A DNA stretch of 5,882 nt from Xanthobacteraceae bacterium (GTDB lineage: Bacteria > Pseudomonadota > Alphaproteobacteria > Rhizobiales > Xanthobacteraceae), in contig JAUSIF010000214.1 of NCBI GenBank assembly GCA_030648135.1, positions 1-5,882 of the forward strand, written 5' to 3'. The number at the start of each line of letters is the position of its first letter. Position 1 is the first letter of the stretch. Under the pieces are notes generated by a model. The model had not been told where the DNA came from. It searched no databases and saw nothing but the letters and a program-made list of their open reading frames with translations. Position numbers and translations under genes: made by a program. Positions 1 to 5,882 of this stretch are shown here, in pieces.

Positions 1-123
1 CGCGAACAAGGCGCCGGCCTCGGCGCAGACGCCGTCCGCTGCCCGAGCGGAGGGGGCGGCGAAAGCCGCAGCCGCGATCAGTGCGGGCGCGAATGCCCGA
101 GCTTTACCGAAACTCCACCCCAT
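1..123 (-). CDS. Exported protein of unknown function, N-terminal 41 residues only
   Basis: The minus strand reads from an ATG at 123-121 to the left edge without a stop, giving 41 codons. The product starts MGWSFGKAR, has a hydrophobic alanine-rich core at about residues 11-24, and an ARA|AD signal peptidase I site after residue 28. That is a textbook Sec signal peptide, so the mature protein should be periplasmic or secreted, beginning ADGVCAEAG with one early cysteine. A purine-rich stretch (GGGACGAG) directly precedes the ATG and is a poor ribosome binding site. The reading frame stays open upstream of this ATG, but the signal peptide fits this start well. The gene is divergent from the tRNA and the channel gene. 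Too little is present to name a family; function is unknown. Confidence 0.72.
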   Translation of the reverse strand, partial: MGWSFGKARAFAPALIAAAAFAAPSARAADGVCAEAGALFA

Positions 124-196
124 CTCGTCCCACTCAACAGCGTCCCGCCGTACAAACGGCTCCAAGGCGGCAATTCTGCGGCAGCGACGCGGCCCG

Positions 197-226
197 ATGA
201 TATTCTGAACCGTTTATATCCGCCAA
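197..226 (-). promoter_or_regulatory. Candidate sigma-70 promoter for the leftward exported-protein gene
   Basis: Read on the minus strand, TTGGCG (226-221) matches the -35 consensus at four of six positions. After an 18-base spacer, TATCAT (202-197) matches the -10 consensus at five of six. Transcription would start near 190, leaving a leader of roughly 65 bases before the ATG at 123. The stretch is AT-rich compared with its surroundings. This is consensus matching only, so it is a plausible rather than a demonstrated promoter. Confidence 0.35.
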
Positions 227-252
227 GCGCCGCGATGCGCCGCTTAGCGGCC

Positions 253-258
253 TATGCT
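253..258 (+). promoter_or_regulatory. Possible -10 element for the tRNA-Arg gene
   Basis: TATGCT lies 15 bases before the mature tRNA 5' end and matches the -10 consensus at four of six positions, including the key first, second and last bases. No convincing -35 hexamer sits 16-18 bases upstream. A short perfect hairpin (GCCGC, loop TTA, GCGGC at 239-251) falls in the spacer region. The position suits a tRNA promoter, but the support is weak. Confidence 0.22.
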
Positions 259-273
259 AAGGGGAATCCCGCC

Positions 274-350
274 GGTCCCGTAGCTCAGCAGGATAGAGCA
301 GCGGTTTCCTAAACCGAAGGTCGGGGGTTCGACTCCCTCCGGGACCGCCA
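274..350 (+). tRNA. tRNA-Arg, anticodon CCT (reads AGG)
   Basis: The 77 bases fold into a complete cloverleaf. The acceptor stem GGTCCCG/CGGGACC (274-280 with 340-346) is perfect. The D arm is GCTC/GAGC with loop 287-295. The anticodon arm is 301-317 with loop TTCCTAA (306-312), which places CCT at 308-310. The variable loop has five bases. The T arm at 323-339 has the invariant TTCGA start to its loop and one G-T pair. The discriminator base is G347, and CCA at 348-350 is encoded. The anticodon decodes AGG, normally a minor arginine codon in GC-rich genomes. The outermost anticodon-stem pair (G301 with A317) is a mismatch; all other stems are intact, so I expect the gene to be functional. 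It lies 50 bp upstream of the channel gene on the same strand, with no terminator visible between them. Confidence 0.96.
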
Positions 351-387
351 TCTCGAGATTACGGCCGGGCAGCGGTCAGAGCCGAGC

Positions 388-392
388 GGAGA
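388..392 (+). promoter_or_regulatory. Ribosome binding site of the channel gene
   Basis: GGAGA is eight bases upstream of the ATG at 401. It is the only good Shine-Dalgarno match in the 50-base gap after the tRNA, and it supports 401 as the start codon. The following residues also make a sensible signal peptide. I see no -35/-10 pair within 351-400. Confidence 0.6.
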
Positions 393-400
393 CATTTCCC

Positions 401-2842
401 ATGGCGAGGAACGCGAACGCCGGAGCCGGCGGAAAGTGCCGGGCCAAGGGCATCCTCGCCCTCGCGATCCTGGCCTTGGCGCTCGGCTTCGCCGGCCATG
501 TGCGTGCCGACGATCAATTGCAGGCGATGTGGGCGCGGCTCGAGCCGATGCGCATGATCTTCCAGCAGACCGAAGCGGATCTGAATCGCAGCGGTCTGCG
601 CGAGGAAGACCTCGCGGGCATGCGCAATGTCATCGAGCCATTGCGCGCGGAATTGCGCGGACGAATCGAAGAAATCGAGCCGCGTTACGCCGAGACCGAA
701 AGCCGTCTCAAGGAACTCGGGCCCGCGCCCGGCAAGGATGCCCCGCCCGAAGATGCCAAGGTCGCGGCTTCGCGCAACGAGCTCGCCGCCCTCTTGAGCG
801 AGATCGACGGCACTCTGCGGCAAACGCGGCTGCTGGCCTTGCGCGCCGACCAGATCGCCGACCGCATCGACCGCCGCCGCCGGGCGATCTACACCGAACG
901 CCTGTTCGAGCGATCGGACAGCGTGCTCGATCCCACGCTCTGGATCAGCGCGGTGAAAGCGCTGCCGGGCGAGGGGCGCGCGCTCGCAACTTTGCTTTCC
1001 GACTGGAAGGATCATGCCACCGCCCGCGCCGGCTACGGCAGCATCGCGGCCGCCTTGCTCACCATCGTGGCGGTGATCGGTGGCATCCTGTTCTTGCGCC
1101 GGATGATCCGGCAGCGGACCGACGGCCGGCCCGCCGCCCCTGAAGCCGCCCCGCCCACGCGCTTGCGCACGGTATGCGTGGCGCTCCGCGATGCGGCACT
1201 CGATGCGGCCGCAATCCCGCTCGCGGCCCTGGCGGCGATCGAGATTCTCTCCGCCTTCGATCTCTTGCCGCTGCGCATGCGCGATATCACCGACGGCCTC
1301 ATAGCCGCGATCCTGTTGTTGTCGGTCGGGCGCGCGCTCGGCCGCGCCGTGCTCGCTCCGGGTGTCAGGAGGCGGCGCCTGCCCGCGATCGACGACGAGG
1401 CAGCGGACCGCCTGTATCGACTGGCCTCCGGCGCGGTCGTGGTCGTTGGCTTTGCTGCTTTCCTGAACGTCATGCATCGGGCGCTCGCCGCGCCGCTTGC
1501 GCTCACGGTGGTGACGAGCGCGCTCATGGCATTGGCGATCGTCGCCCTGCTCGTGCGCACGCTCGTCTCCGCGCACCGGGCCATGGCCGCAGGCGCCGAG
1601 GACGGTTTGCCGCACTGGATCCGCCTGCCGGCCTGGATCGTGGTCGCGACCATCGCCGTCGCGCTCGCCACCGGCTATGTGGGTTTTGCCGCTTTCGTCG
1701 CCGGCCGCCTGGTCAATGCCGCCATCGTGTTCGGCACGCTCTATCTCTTCCTGGTGCTGGTCGAGGCTTTCTTCGCCGAAAGCCTTGTTCCGGAATCGCC
1801 GCGCCGGCGCGGGGTCGCGGCGACCCTCGGCCTGCGGACCAAGAACCTTGAACTCGGCGCGATCCTGCTCTCCGGCCTGTTGCGCGCCTTGCTCATCGTG
1901 GTCGCCATTTTCCTGGTGGTCGGAACCTGGGGCACATCGGTCGTCGATATCGTCTCTACGCTCGACCGCGTCACCTTCGACATCGAGATCGGCCGCACCA
2001 AGATCCTGCTCGTCGACGTGCTCGCCGCCGTCGCGATGCTCTTCATCGGCCTCGTGATCACCCGCATCATACAGGGCTGGATCGCGCAGATCGTGCTGCC
2101 GCGCACGGATCTGGAGCCCGGCTTGCAGAATTCGATCGCCACCATTGTCGGCTATATCGGCGCGATCATCGCGGGCTCGCTGGCGCTGGGACGGCTCGGT
2201 CTCAACCTCGAGAACGTGGCGCTGGTCGCCGGCGCGTTGTCGGTCGGCATCGGTTTCGGTTTGCAATCGATCGTATCGAACTTCGTCTCCGGTCTGATCC
2301 TCTTGACTGAACGGATGATCCGCGTCGGCGACACCATCGTGGTCAAGGGCGAGGAGGGCGTCGTGCGCCGCATCAGCGTGCGTGCCACCGAGATCGAGAC
2401 TTTCGAACGATCGACGGTGCTGGTGCCGAATTCCGATCTCATCACCGGAGTGGTCAAGAACTGGACCCGCATGAACACCACCGGACGCATCGTGGTTCCG
2501 GTTGGCGTATCCTATGACGCCGATCCGGATCGGGTACGCGACATCCTGTTCGCTGCCGCCGGCAATCTACCGCAAGTGTTGAAAACGCCGGCGCCGCGCG
2601 TTTTGTTCGTCCGCTTCGGTGACAGCGCGCTCGAATTCGAGCTGCGTTGCGTGGTCGACGATGTCCGGCAGGCACTAAATGTGAAGAGTGACCTGCATTT
2701 CGCCATCCTGCGTCAATTCCGCGAGGCCGGCATCGAAATCCCCTATCCGCAGCGCGAGGTGCGCGTGCGCGACGACAGCACCGAGAACCCGATCGAGATA
2801 CGAAAACCTTCCCGCAACAAGCCGGCTTCCGGCGACGTCTGA
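401..2842 (+). CDS. DUF3772-type mechanosensitive ion channel, MscS superfamily
   Basis: This 813-residue protein is a large MscS-family channel, expected in the inner membrane, where it would open under membrane tension and release solutes during osmotic downshock. Residues 1-36 look like a signal peptide (hydrophobic core 18-31, likely cleavage after VRA). Residues about 45-160 are charged and helix-rich, probably coiled-coil and periplasmic. Residues about 160-202, with LFERSDSVLDPTLW, resemble the DUF3772 domain. About ten or eleven membrane segments follow between 213 and 640. The MscS core starts near 577; the pore helix (about 605-640) contains SVGIGFGLQSIVSNFVSG. The beta domain (RVGDTIVV, then VLVPNSDLITGVVKNWTR) spans about 641-692, and the C-terminal alpha/beta domain runs to about 785. 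Compared with small MscS (about 286 residues), the length and the GFGLQ pore resemble the large MscK-like branch. It is followed at 12 bp by the CAP lipoprotein gene. The family call is firm; physiological role and gating are inferred. Confidence 0.93.
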   Translation: MARNANAGAGGKCRAKGILALAILALALGFAGHVRADDQLQAMWARLEPMRMIFQQTEADLNRSGLREEDLAGMRNVIEPLRAELRGRIEEIEPRYAETESRLKELGPAPGKDAPPEDAKVAASRNELAALLSEIDGTLRQTRLLALRADQIADRIDRRRRAIYTERLFERSDSVLDPTLWISAVKALPGEGRALATLLSDWKDHATARAGYGSIAAALLTIVAVIGGILFLRRMIRQRTDGRPAAPEAAPPTRLRTVCVALRDAALDAAAIPLAALAAIEILSAFDLLPLRMRDITDGLIAAILLLSVGRALGRAVLAPGVRRRRLPAIDDEAADRLYRLASGAVVVVGFAAFLNVMHRALAAPLALTVVTSALMALAIVALLVRTLVSAHRAMAAGAEDGLPHWIRLPAWIVVATIAVALATGYVGFAAFVAGRLVNAAIVFGTLYLFLVLVEAFFAESLVPESPRRRGVAATLGLRTKNLELGAILLSGLLRALLIVVAIFLVVGTWGTSVVDIVSTLDRVTFDIEIGRTKILLVDVLAAVAMLFIGLVITRIIQGWIAQIVLPRTDLEPGLQNSIATIVGYIGAIIAGSLALGRLGLNLENVALVAGALSVGIGFGLQSIVSNFVSGLILLTERMIRVGDTIVVKGEEGVVRRISVRATEIETFERSTVLVPNSDLITGVVKNWTRMNTTGRIVVPVGVSYDADPDRVRDILFAAAGNLPQVLKTPAPRVLFVRFGDSALEFELRCVVDDVRQALNVKSDLHFAILRQFREAGIEIPYPQREVRVRDDSTENPIEIRKPSRNKPASGDV

Positions 2843-2844
2843 CC

Positions 2845-2850
2845 AAGGAA
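2845..2850 (+). promoter_or_regulatory. Ribosome binding site of the CAP lipoprotein gene
   Basis: AAGGAA lies in the 12-base gap after the channel stop codon, four bases before the ATG at 2855 and ten before a second in-frame ATG at 2861. Either ATG could be used. The two choices differ by only two residues (Met-Arg) and do not affect the lipoprotein signal. The tight spacing supports translation from a shared message with the channel. Confidence 0.5.
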
Positions 2851-2854
2851 ATTC

Positions 2855-3373
2855 ATGCGCATGCGCCACCGGTTCGCCTGCATCCTCCTGTTCGCGATTC
2901 TGCTCGCGGCTTGCGGCACCCCCGAGATCGAAAATTCGCCGCCCTTCTACGAGAGCCTCGCCAGGCCCGGAGCCGAGGTGAACGTGGCGGCCACGGCCTC
3001 GCTTCTGTCCGATTATCGGCGCGCGAACGGACTGCCCGCGATCGAAGCCGATGCGAAGCTCACCACCCTCGCGCAGGATCAAGTTCGTCGCATGGCCGCC
3101 GCCGACAAGGTAACGCACGATCCGGGCGGCCGCGGTTTCCTCCAGCGCCTGAAAAGCGCGAACTACAACGCGGCGCGCGCGGCGGAGAACGTGGGCGCCG
3201 GCTACCACACGCTGGCCGAGGCTTTTTCGGGCTGGCGCGACTCGCCCTCCCACAACACCAACATGCTGCTGCCCGGCGCGACCCGCTTCGGCATCGCGAC
3301 CGCTTATTCCGAAAAATCGAAATACAAGGTGTTCTGGGCGCTGCTGCTGGCCGAGCCCGCCGCGGCCCGCTAG
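2855..3373 (+). CDS. CAP/SCP-domain lipoprotein (YkwD-like)
   Basis: The 172-residue product opens with a short basic stretch (MRMRHR), a hydrophobic core (9-18) and a lipobox ending at Cys20 (LAAC). It should therefore be lipidated by Lgt and cleaved by signal peptidase II. Gly at +2 rather than Asp suggests outer-membrane sorting if E. coli Lol rules hold. Residues about 46-168 form a CAP domain (cysteine-rich secretory protein, antigen 5, PR-1). Visible landmarks are LLSDYRRANGLPAI (50-63), His88 in VTHDPGG, Glu111 in AENVGAG, Trp127, and SPSHNTNML (130-138) with His133. His88, Glu111 and His133 correspond to cavity residues of the family, with Glu122 a possible fourth. Bacterial CAP proteins of this type mostly lack an assigned activity, so biochemical function is unknown. 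It is probably co-transcribed with the channel gene. Its TAG stop overlaps the stop of the convergent acyltransferase gene. Confidence 0.9.
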   Translation: MRMRHRFACILLFAILLAACGTPEIENSPPFYESLARPGAEVNVAATASLLSDYRRANGLPAIEADAKLTTLAQDQVRRMAAADKVTHDPGGRGFLQRLKSANYNAARAAENVGAGYHTLAEAFSGWRDSPSHNTNMLLPGATRFGIATAYSEKSKYKVFWALLLAEPAAAR

Positions 3374-3387
3374 TGGAGTAGCCGGGC
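3365..3387. terminator. Imperfect hairpin over the shared convergent stop codons, possible bidirectional terminator
   Basis: GCCCGCTA (3365-3372) can pair with TAGCCGGGC (3379-3387). This gives an eight-base-pair stem with one bulged C and a six-base loop. The structure covers the stop codons of both convergent genes and would form in RNA from either strand. There is no T-tract on either side, so it does not look like a classical intrinsic terminator. It may only dampen read-through, or it may be chance in GC-rich sequence. Confidence 0.25.
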
Positions 3388-4578
3388 GCGCAGCGCCTTC
3401 AGCGGCGAGACGATCGCGCGCCGCATGCGCTCGGCGGCGATCCCGGCCATGAACGATCCCCTGCCGCCGAGCGGCACCAGCCAGTCGGCGACCGCGAGCC
3501 GCCCGCCCCACAGATGATCGATCATGGGATGATCGGCGACGGCGCAGGAATCCACGAGCGCGAGGTTCGGGTCCTGCCCGAGCGCTTCGCTGAGATCGAG
3601 CGCGAGCTGAACGCCGGGAGAATAGCGGGCGAAATCTTCGTCATAGGCGGTCTTCCAGAACCAGGCGCGATTGCCGGAGATGAGCGTGATCGTCGCCGCG
3701 ATCGCAGCCCCGAGTTTCAGGAGATCGATGCGCGCCTTGCCTTCGGCGGCCAGACCCGCAACGGCTTCGGTGAGGAATCGCGTGCTCGAAGCATCGAGCA
3801 CCGCGGCGCTGCCGGAGCGCTTTTTCCAGCCGTGGGCCTCGACGGCGAGATAATCCGCGACCGCCGCGCCGATCGCGCCCGCGGCGGTAATGGTGTCGCG
3901 GGTGAGCGCACCCGCTTCGGCGAGGCGGCGGCGTTGCCGGCGCAACTCCTTGAGTTTCTTTGGCGCGACGTCCCTGAGCGGATGATCTTCACCGCACACG
4001 AGCGCCGCGCGCAGGTGCGGATCGAGGCGATAGGCGGTCCGGCCGCTGCGGCGGAGACGCTCGGCGAGCAGGCTGGCGACCGGACCCTGTTCGTCGATGA
4101 GCGGAAACAAGGCGAGCCGCGGCGAGCCGGGAAGCTTGGGCAAGGCTTCGAGCAAGGCCGCGACCACGTTTGCCGCAGCCTCACGGTCGACGAGCGGAGT
4201 CGAGAGCGGGGCGAATGGATGGGTCCAGGCGCGGAAGGTCGCGACCGGCCGGCCGTGGGCCAAGCCTTCGACATGGCCCGGCAGAAACCCGAGCAGGCGT
4301 ACGCCGGCGCGCACGAGGAGAACGCCGATGTCCAGCCCCGGCAGGTGAGCGGCGGCCGCGCGCGCAAAGGCGGGCTCGAGAAAGACGTTCGGCTCGAGCG
4401 CGCGGCGCACGAGGTCGCGCCAGCGCGCGATGTCGGCGGTGTCGAGCGAATTGAGCGGCTGCCAGTCGACCTTGATCCCGGCGGCGCCGGCCAACGCCGG
4501 GATCGGCCTCCGCTCGGCGAGAGCGGGCGCGTCAAGTCGGTAGAGACCTGGAATGGAGGAACGGATCGCCGGAGCCAT
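3370..4578 (-). CDS. GNAT-family acyltransferase, CelD/BcsL type
   Basis: This 402-residue soluble protein resembles the CelD/BcsL group of GNAT acyltransferases (Pfam Acetyltransf_6, related to FemAB). The group is usually found near cellulose, exopolysaccharide or envelope genes and is thought to transfer an acyl group to a surface polymer or precursor; the exact substrate here is unknown. The N-terminal half has a GNAT-like segment (about 36-165, with FLEPAFARAAA at 66-76). The C-terminal half carries the hallmark features: a basic helix KKLKELRRQRRRLAEAG (207-223), YLAVEAHGWKKRSGSA (243-258), and FWKTAYDEDFARYSPG (307-322), followed by a conserved-looking DSCAVADHPMI (343-353). No signal peptide or membrane segment is evident, so it is likely cytoplasmic. 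The start at 4578 is 24 bp after the flippase stop and in the same frame; the Shine-Dalgarno match there is poor, so a downstream start is possible. It is probably co-transcribed and perhaps translationally coupled with the flippase. Confidence 0.85.
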   Translation of the reverse strand: MAPAIRSSIPGLYRLDAPALAERRPIPALAGAAGIKVDWQPLNSLDTADIARWRDLVRRALEPNVFLEPAFARAAAAHLPGLDIGVLLVRAGVRLLGFLPGHVEGLAHGRPVATFRAWTHPFAPLSTPLVDREAAANVVAALLEALPKLPGSPRLALFPLIDEQGPVASLLAERLRRSGRTAYRLDPHLRAALVCGEDHPLRDVAPKKLKELRRQRRRLAEAGALTRDTITAAGAIGAAVADYLAVEAHGWKKRSGSAAVLDASSTRFLTEAVAGLAAEGKARIDLLKLGAAIAATITLISGNRAWFWKTAYDEDFARYSPGVQLALDLSEALGQDPNLALVDSCAVADHPMIDHLWGGRLAVADWLVPLGGRGSFMAGIAAERMRRAIVSPLKALRARLLH

Positions 4579-4602
4579 GTCTCGTCCCGATAGAGATCCG
4601 GC

Positions 4603-5882
4603 TCAGCGCCGCCAGAAGAAGGCGTGGATTCCGAGCCGGCGCTTGGTCATGACGAACAAAAGCACCGATTCCACGATCAGCGCGGTCGCGATCGAGATCG
4701 CGGCGCCCACGGGGCCCATCCGCGGCACCAGCACGAAGCAGAGCACCAGATTGGTGGTGAAGGCCGTCGCATAGACCACGGCGCAGATGCGCTGCTCGCC
4801 CACCATGTTGAGCAGCCGCTCGGCCGGGCCGACCGAAGCGCGTGCGAGCAACCCGAGCACCAACACGAACAGCAGCGGATAGCCTTGCTCGAAGCCCGCG
4901 CCAAACAGCATCAGGATCGGCTTGCCGAGCACGAGCAAAACCAGCGCCGCCGCGAGCGAAGGCCAGAACGTCCAGCGCACCGCATCGGCGACGAAGGCTT
5001 CTAACTTCTCCCGCTCGCCGGCGACGTGATAACGGCTGAAGCGGTGTGCGAAAGCGGCCGACACCGCGAAATAGATGAAGGCGATGAGCGCGAGCGTCTT
5101 GCTCGCCGCGTAATAGATCGCGATATCCTCCGGACCAACGAAGAGCTGCAGCACCAGGATGTCGGTATAGGTGAGCAGGAAGTAGAAGCCGTCGACCAGG
5201 AACAGCGGCAACGCCGTCCGGAACCAATATCCCACCTCGTAGCGGCGCGGCCCGGGCTCGACGCGCGCGGCCAAGCGCCGCTCGAGCAGGAAGCGTTGCA
5301 CCAGCACCATCGACCAGATCGCGGCGGTGGTTGCGATCATTCCCGTCATCGCGGTCGTGGGCATGCCGGCGGCATGGGCGATCGCGAAGATCGCGAGAAT
5401 GATGAGGGGCTGCGCCACATAGCCGGGGACGAGCGCGATATCGAACCAATTGTAGGAACGCGCGACGCCGTCCTGGGCGCTCGACAGCGCGAAGATCGGC
5501 AGACAGGCGAAGGCGAGCAGGAACGGAACTCGGTAATGCTCGGGGACGCGGTCGCCGAGCGCGAGGATGAGCGCGATCCCGATACCCGCCGCGGCCGTGC
5601 CCAGGCCGAAGCTCAGCCAACGGCTGCCGGCGAGAAACCCGCGCAGGCGGTCGAGATCGCCTCGCGCGCCATATTCCGGAATGAAGCGCTGGGTCGAATA
5701 GGCAATCCCGAGCGGCGCCAGACCCCCCACCAGCACCACCCAGGTCCAGACATAGACATAGATACCGAACTCGTAGCGGCCCATCCAGCGCGCGAGCAAA
5801 ATCTGCGAGACAAAGATCAGGGCGGCGCTGAAGACACGGACGAGGAAGGCGGTGCTCGCCAGGCGCCGGGCGGCCGAGTGAT
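4603..5882 (-). CDS. Polysaccharide (lipopolysaccharide/O-antigen type) flippase, Wzx-like, MOP superfamily, 5' end cut by window
   Basis: The frame is open from the right edge to a TGA at 4605-4603, giving 425 visible residues. A TTG at 5799-5797 could be taken as the start, but the frame continues upstream with an in-phase amphipathic and membrane stretch (SAARRLASTAFLVRVFSAAL) typical of the first helix of this family. The true start therefore lies beyond 5882, and probably only a few to some tens of residues are missing. The protein has about 12 hydrophobic segments. Family-like landmarks in order are RWMGRYEFGIYVYVWTW, a GIAYSTQRFIPEY motif, YTDILVLQLFVGPEDIAIYY in the middle, and a C-terminal LGIHAFFW. 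Such proteins move lipid-linked sugar units across the inner membrane for polysaccharide assembly. No polymerase or glycosyltransferase lies within the window, so the polymer is unknown. The acyltransferase follows at 24 bp on the same strand. Confidence 0.9.
   Translation of the reverse strand, partial: HSAARRLASTAFLVRVFSAALIFVSQILLARWMGRYEFGIYVYVWTWVVLVGGLAPLGIAYSTQRFIPEYGARGDLDRLRGFLAGSRWLSFGLGTAAAGIGIALILALGDRVPEHYRVPFLLAFACLPIFALSSAQDGVARSYNWFDIALVPGYVAQPLIILAIFAIAHAAGMPTTAMTGMIATTAAIWSMVLVQRFLLERRLAARVEPGPRRYEVGYWFRTALPLFLVDGFYFLLTYTDILVLQLFVGPEDIAIYYAASKTLALIAFIYFAVSAAFAHRFSRYHVAGEREKLEAFVADAVRWTFWPSLAAALVLLVLGKPILMLFGAGFEQGYPLLFVLVLGLLARASVGPAERLLNMVGEQRICAVVYATAFTTNLVLCFVLVPRMGPVGAAISIATALIVESVLLFVMTKRRLGIHAFFWRR

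Noticed and set aside
239..251. Small perfect hairpin (GCCGC, loop TTA, GCGGC) upstream of the tRNA as a terminator or operator
   Set aside because: A five-pair stem without a T-tract is common by chance in GC-rich sequence, and it lies before the tRNA rather than after a gene.
274..350. The tRNA as an attachment site for an integrated element
   Set aside because: There is no integrase, no direct repeat of the tRNA 3' end elsewhere in the window, and the neighbours look like ordinary chromosomal genes.
351..358. Eight-base palindrome TCTCGAGA right after the tRNA CCA
   Set aside because: It is too short to form a useful terminator stem and is not repeated elsewhere in the window, so it is probably chance.
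359..2266. A 635-codon open frame on the minus strand, antisense to the channel gene
   Set aside because: Its product is a low-complexity mix of Arg, Gly, Asp, Glu, Ala and His with no hydrophobic core or recognisable domain, as expected when the strand opposite a GC-rich gene is read. The plus-strand frame encodes a clear MscS protein. Length alone is not evidence in DNA this GC-rich.
2675..3511. A 278-codon minus-strand frame opposite the CAP lipoprotein
   Set aside because: The plus-strand product has a lipobox, a CAP domain and a ribosome binding site; the antisense product has none of these features.
3514..4593. A 359-codon open frame on the plus strand, antisense to the acyltransferase gene
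   Set aside because: The translation is charged and repetitive without family motifs, while the minus strand carries coherent CelD-type motifs. It is a shadow frame.
4532..5620. A 362-codon minus-strand frame overlapping the flippase in another phase
   Set aside because: It is arginine- and alanine-rich with no domain pattern; the overlapping frame has regular membrane helices and flippase motifs.

Overview
The window is GC-rich and densely coding. The gene families and their gene neighbours look like an alphaproteobacterium, most likely of the Hyphomicrobiales (Rhizobiales). This rests on protein style (a DUF3772-type MscS channel, a Wzx-like flippase ending in an LGIHAFFW-like motif, and a tRNA-Arg(CCU) that encodes its own CCA) and on codon third-position GC. 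It does not rest on any database search.

Layout, left to right. (1) At 1-123 on the minus strand lies the first 41 codons of a gene for an exported protein with a clear signal peptide; the rest is outside the window. (2) 124-273 is a short divergent control region with a plausible minus-strand promoter and a weak -10-like element ahead of the tRNA. (3) 274-350 is a complete tRNA-Arg with anticodon CCT. (4) 401-2842 on the plus strand is a large multi-pass MscS-superfamily mechanosensitive channel with a periplasmic DUF3772-type N-terminus. (5) 2855-3373 on the plus strand, 12 bp later with a good ribosome binding site, is a lipoprotein with a CAP/SCP (YkwD-like) domain. (6) 3370-4578 on the minus strand is a CelD/BcsL-type GNAT acyltransferase whose stop codon overlaps that of the CAP gene in a shared CTAG. 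(7) 4603-5882 on the minus strand is a polysaccharide flippase of the MOP superfamily, missing only its first residues at the right edge.

The plus-strand pair (channel and CAP lipoprotein) looks like an operon for envelope and osmotic functions. The minus-strand pair (flippase, then acyltransferase 24 bp downstream) looks like part of a surface-polysaccharide export and modification operon that continues to the right of the window. The two operons converge tail to tail at 3370-3373 with no spacer. A small imperfect hairpin straddles the shared stop codons.

I see no mobile element, CRISPR array, prophage or defence module, and nothing I can defend as an undescribed system. The more notable points are the shared-stop convergent junction, the channel and CAP-lipoprotein pairing, and the lack of any visible terminator between the tRNA and the channel gene.
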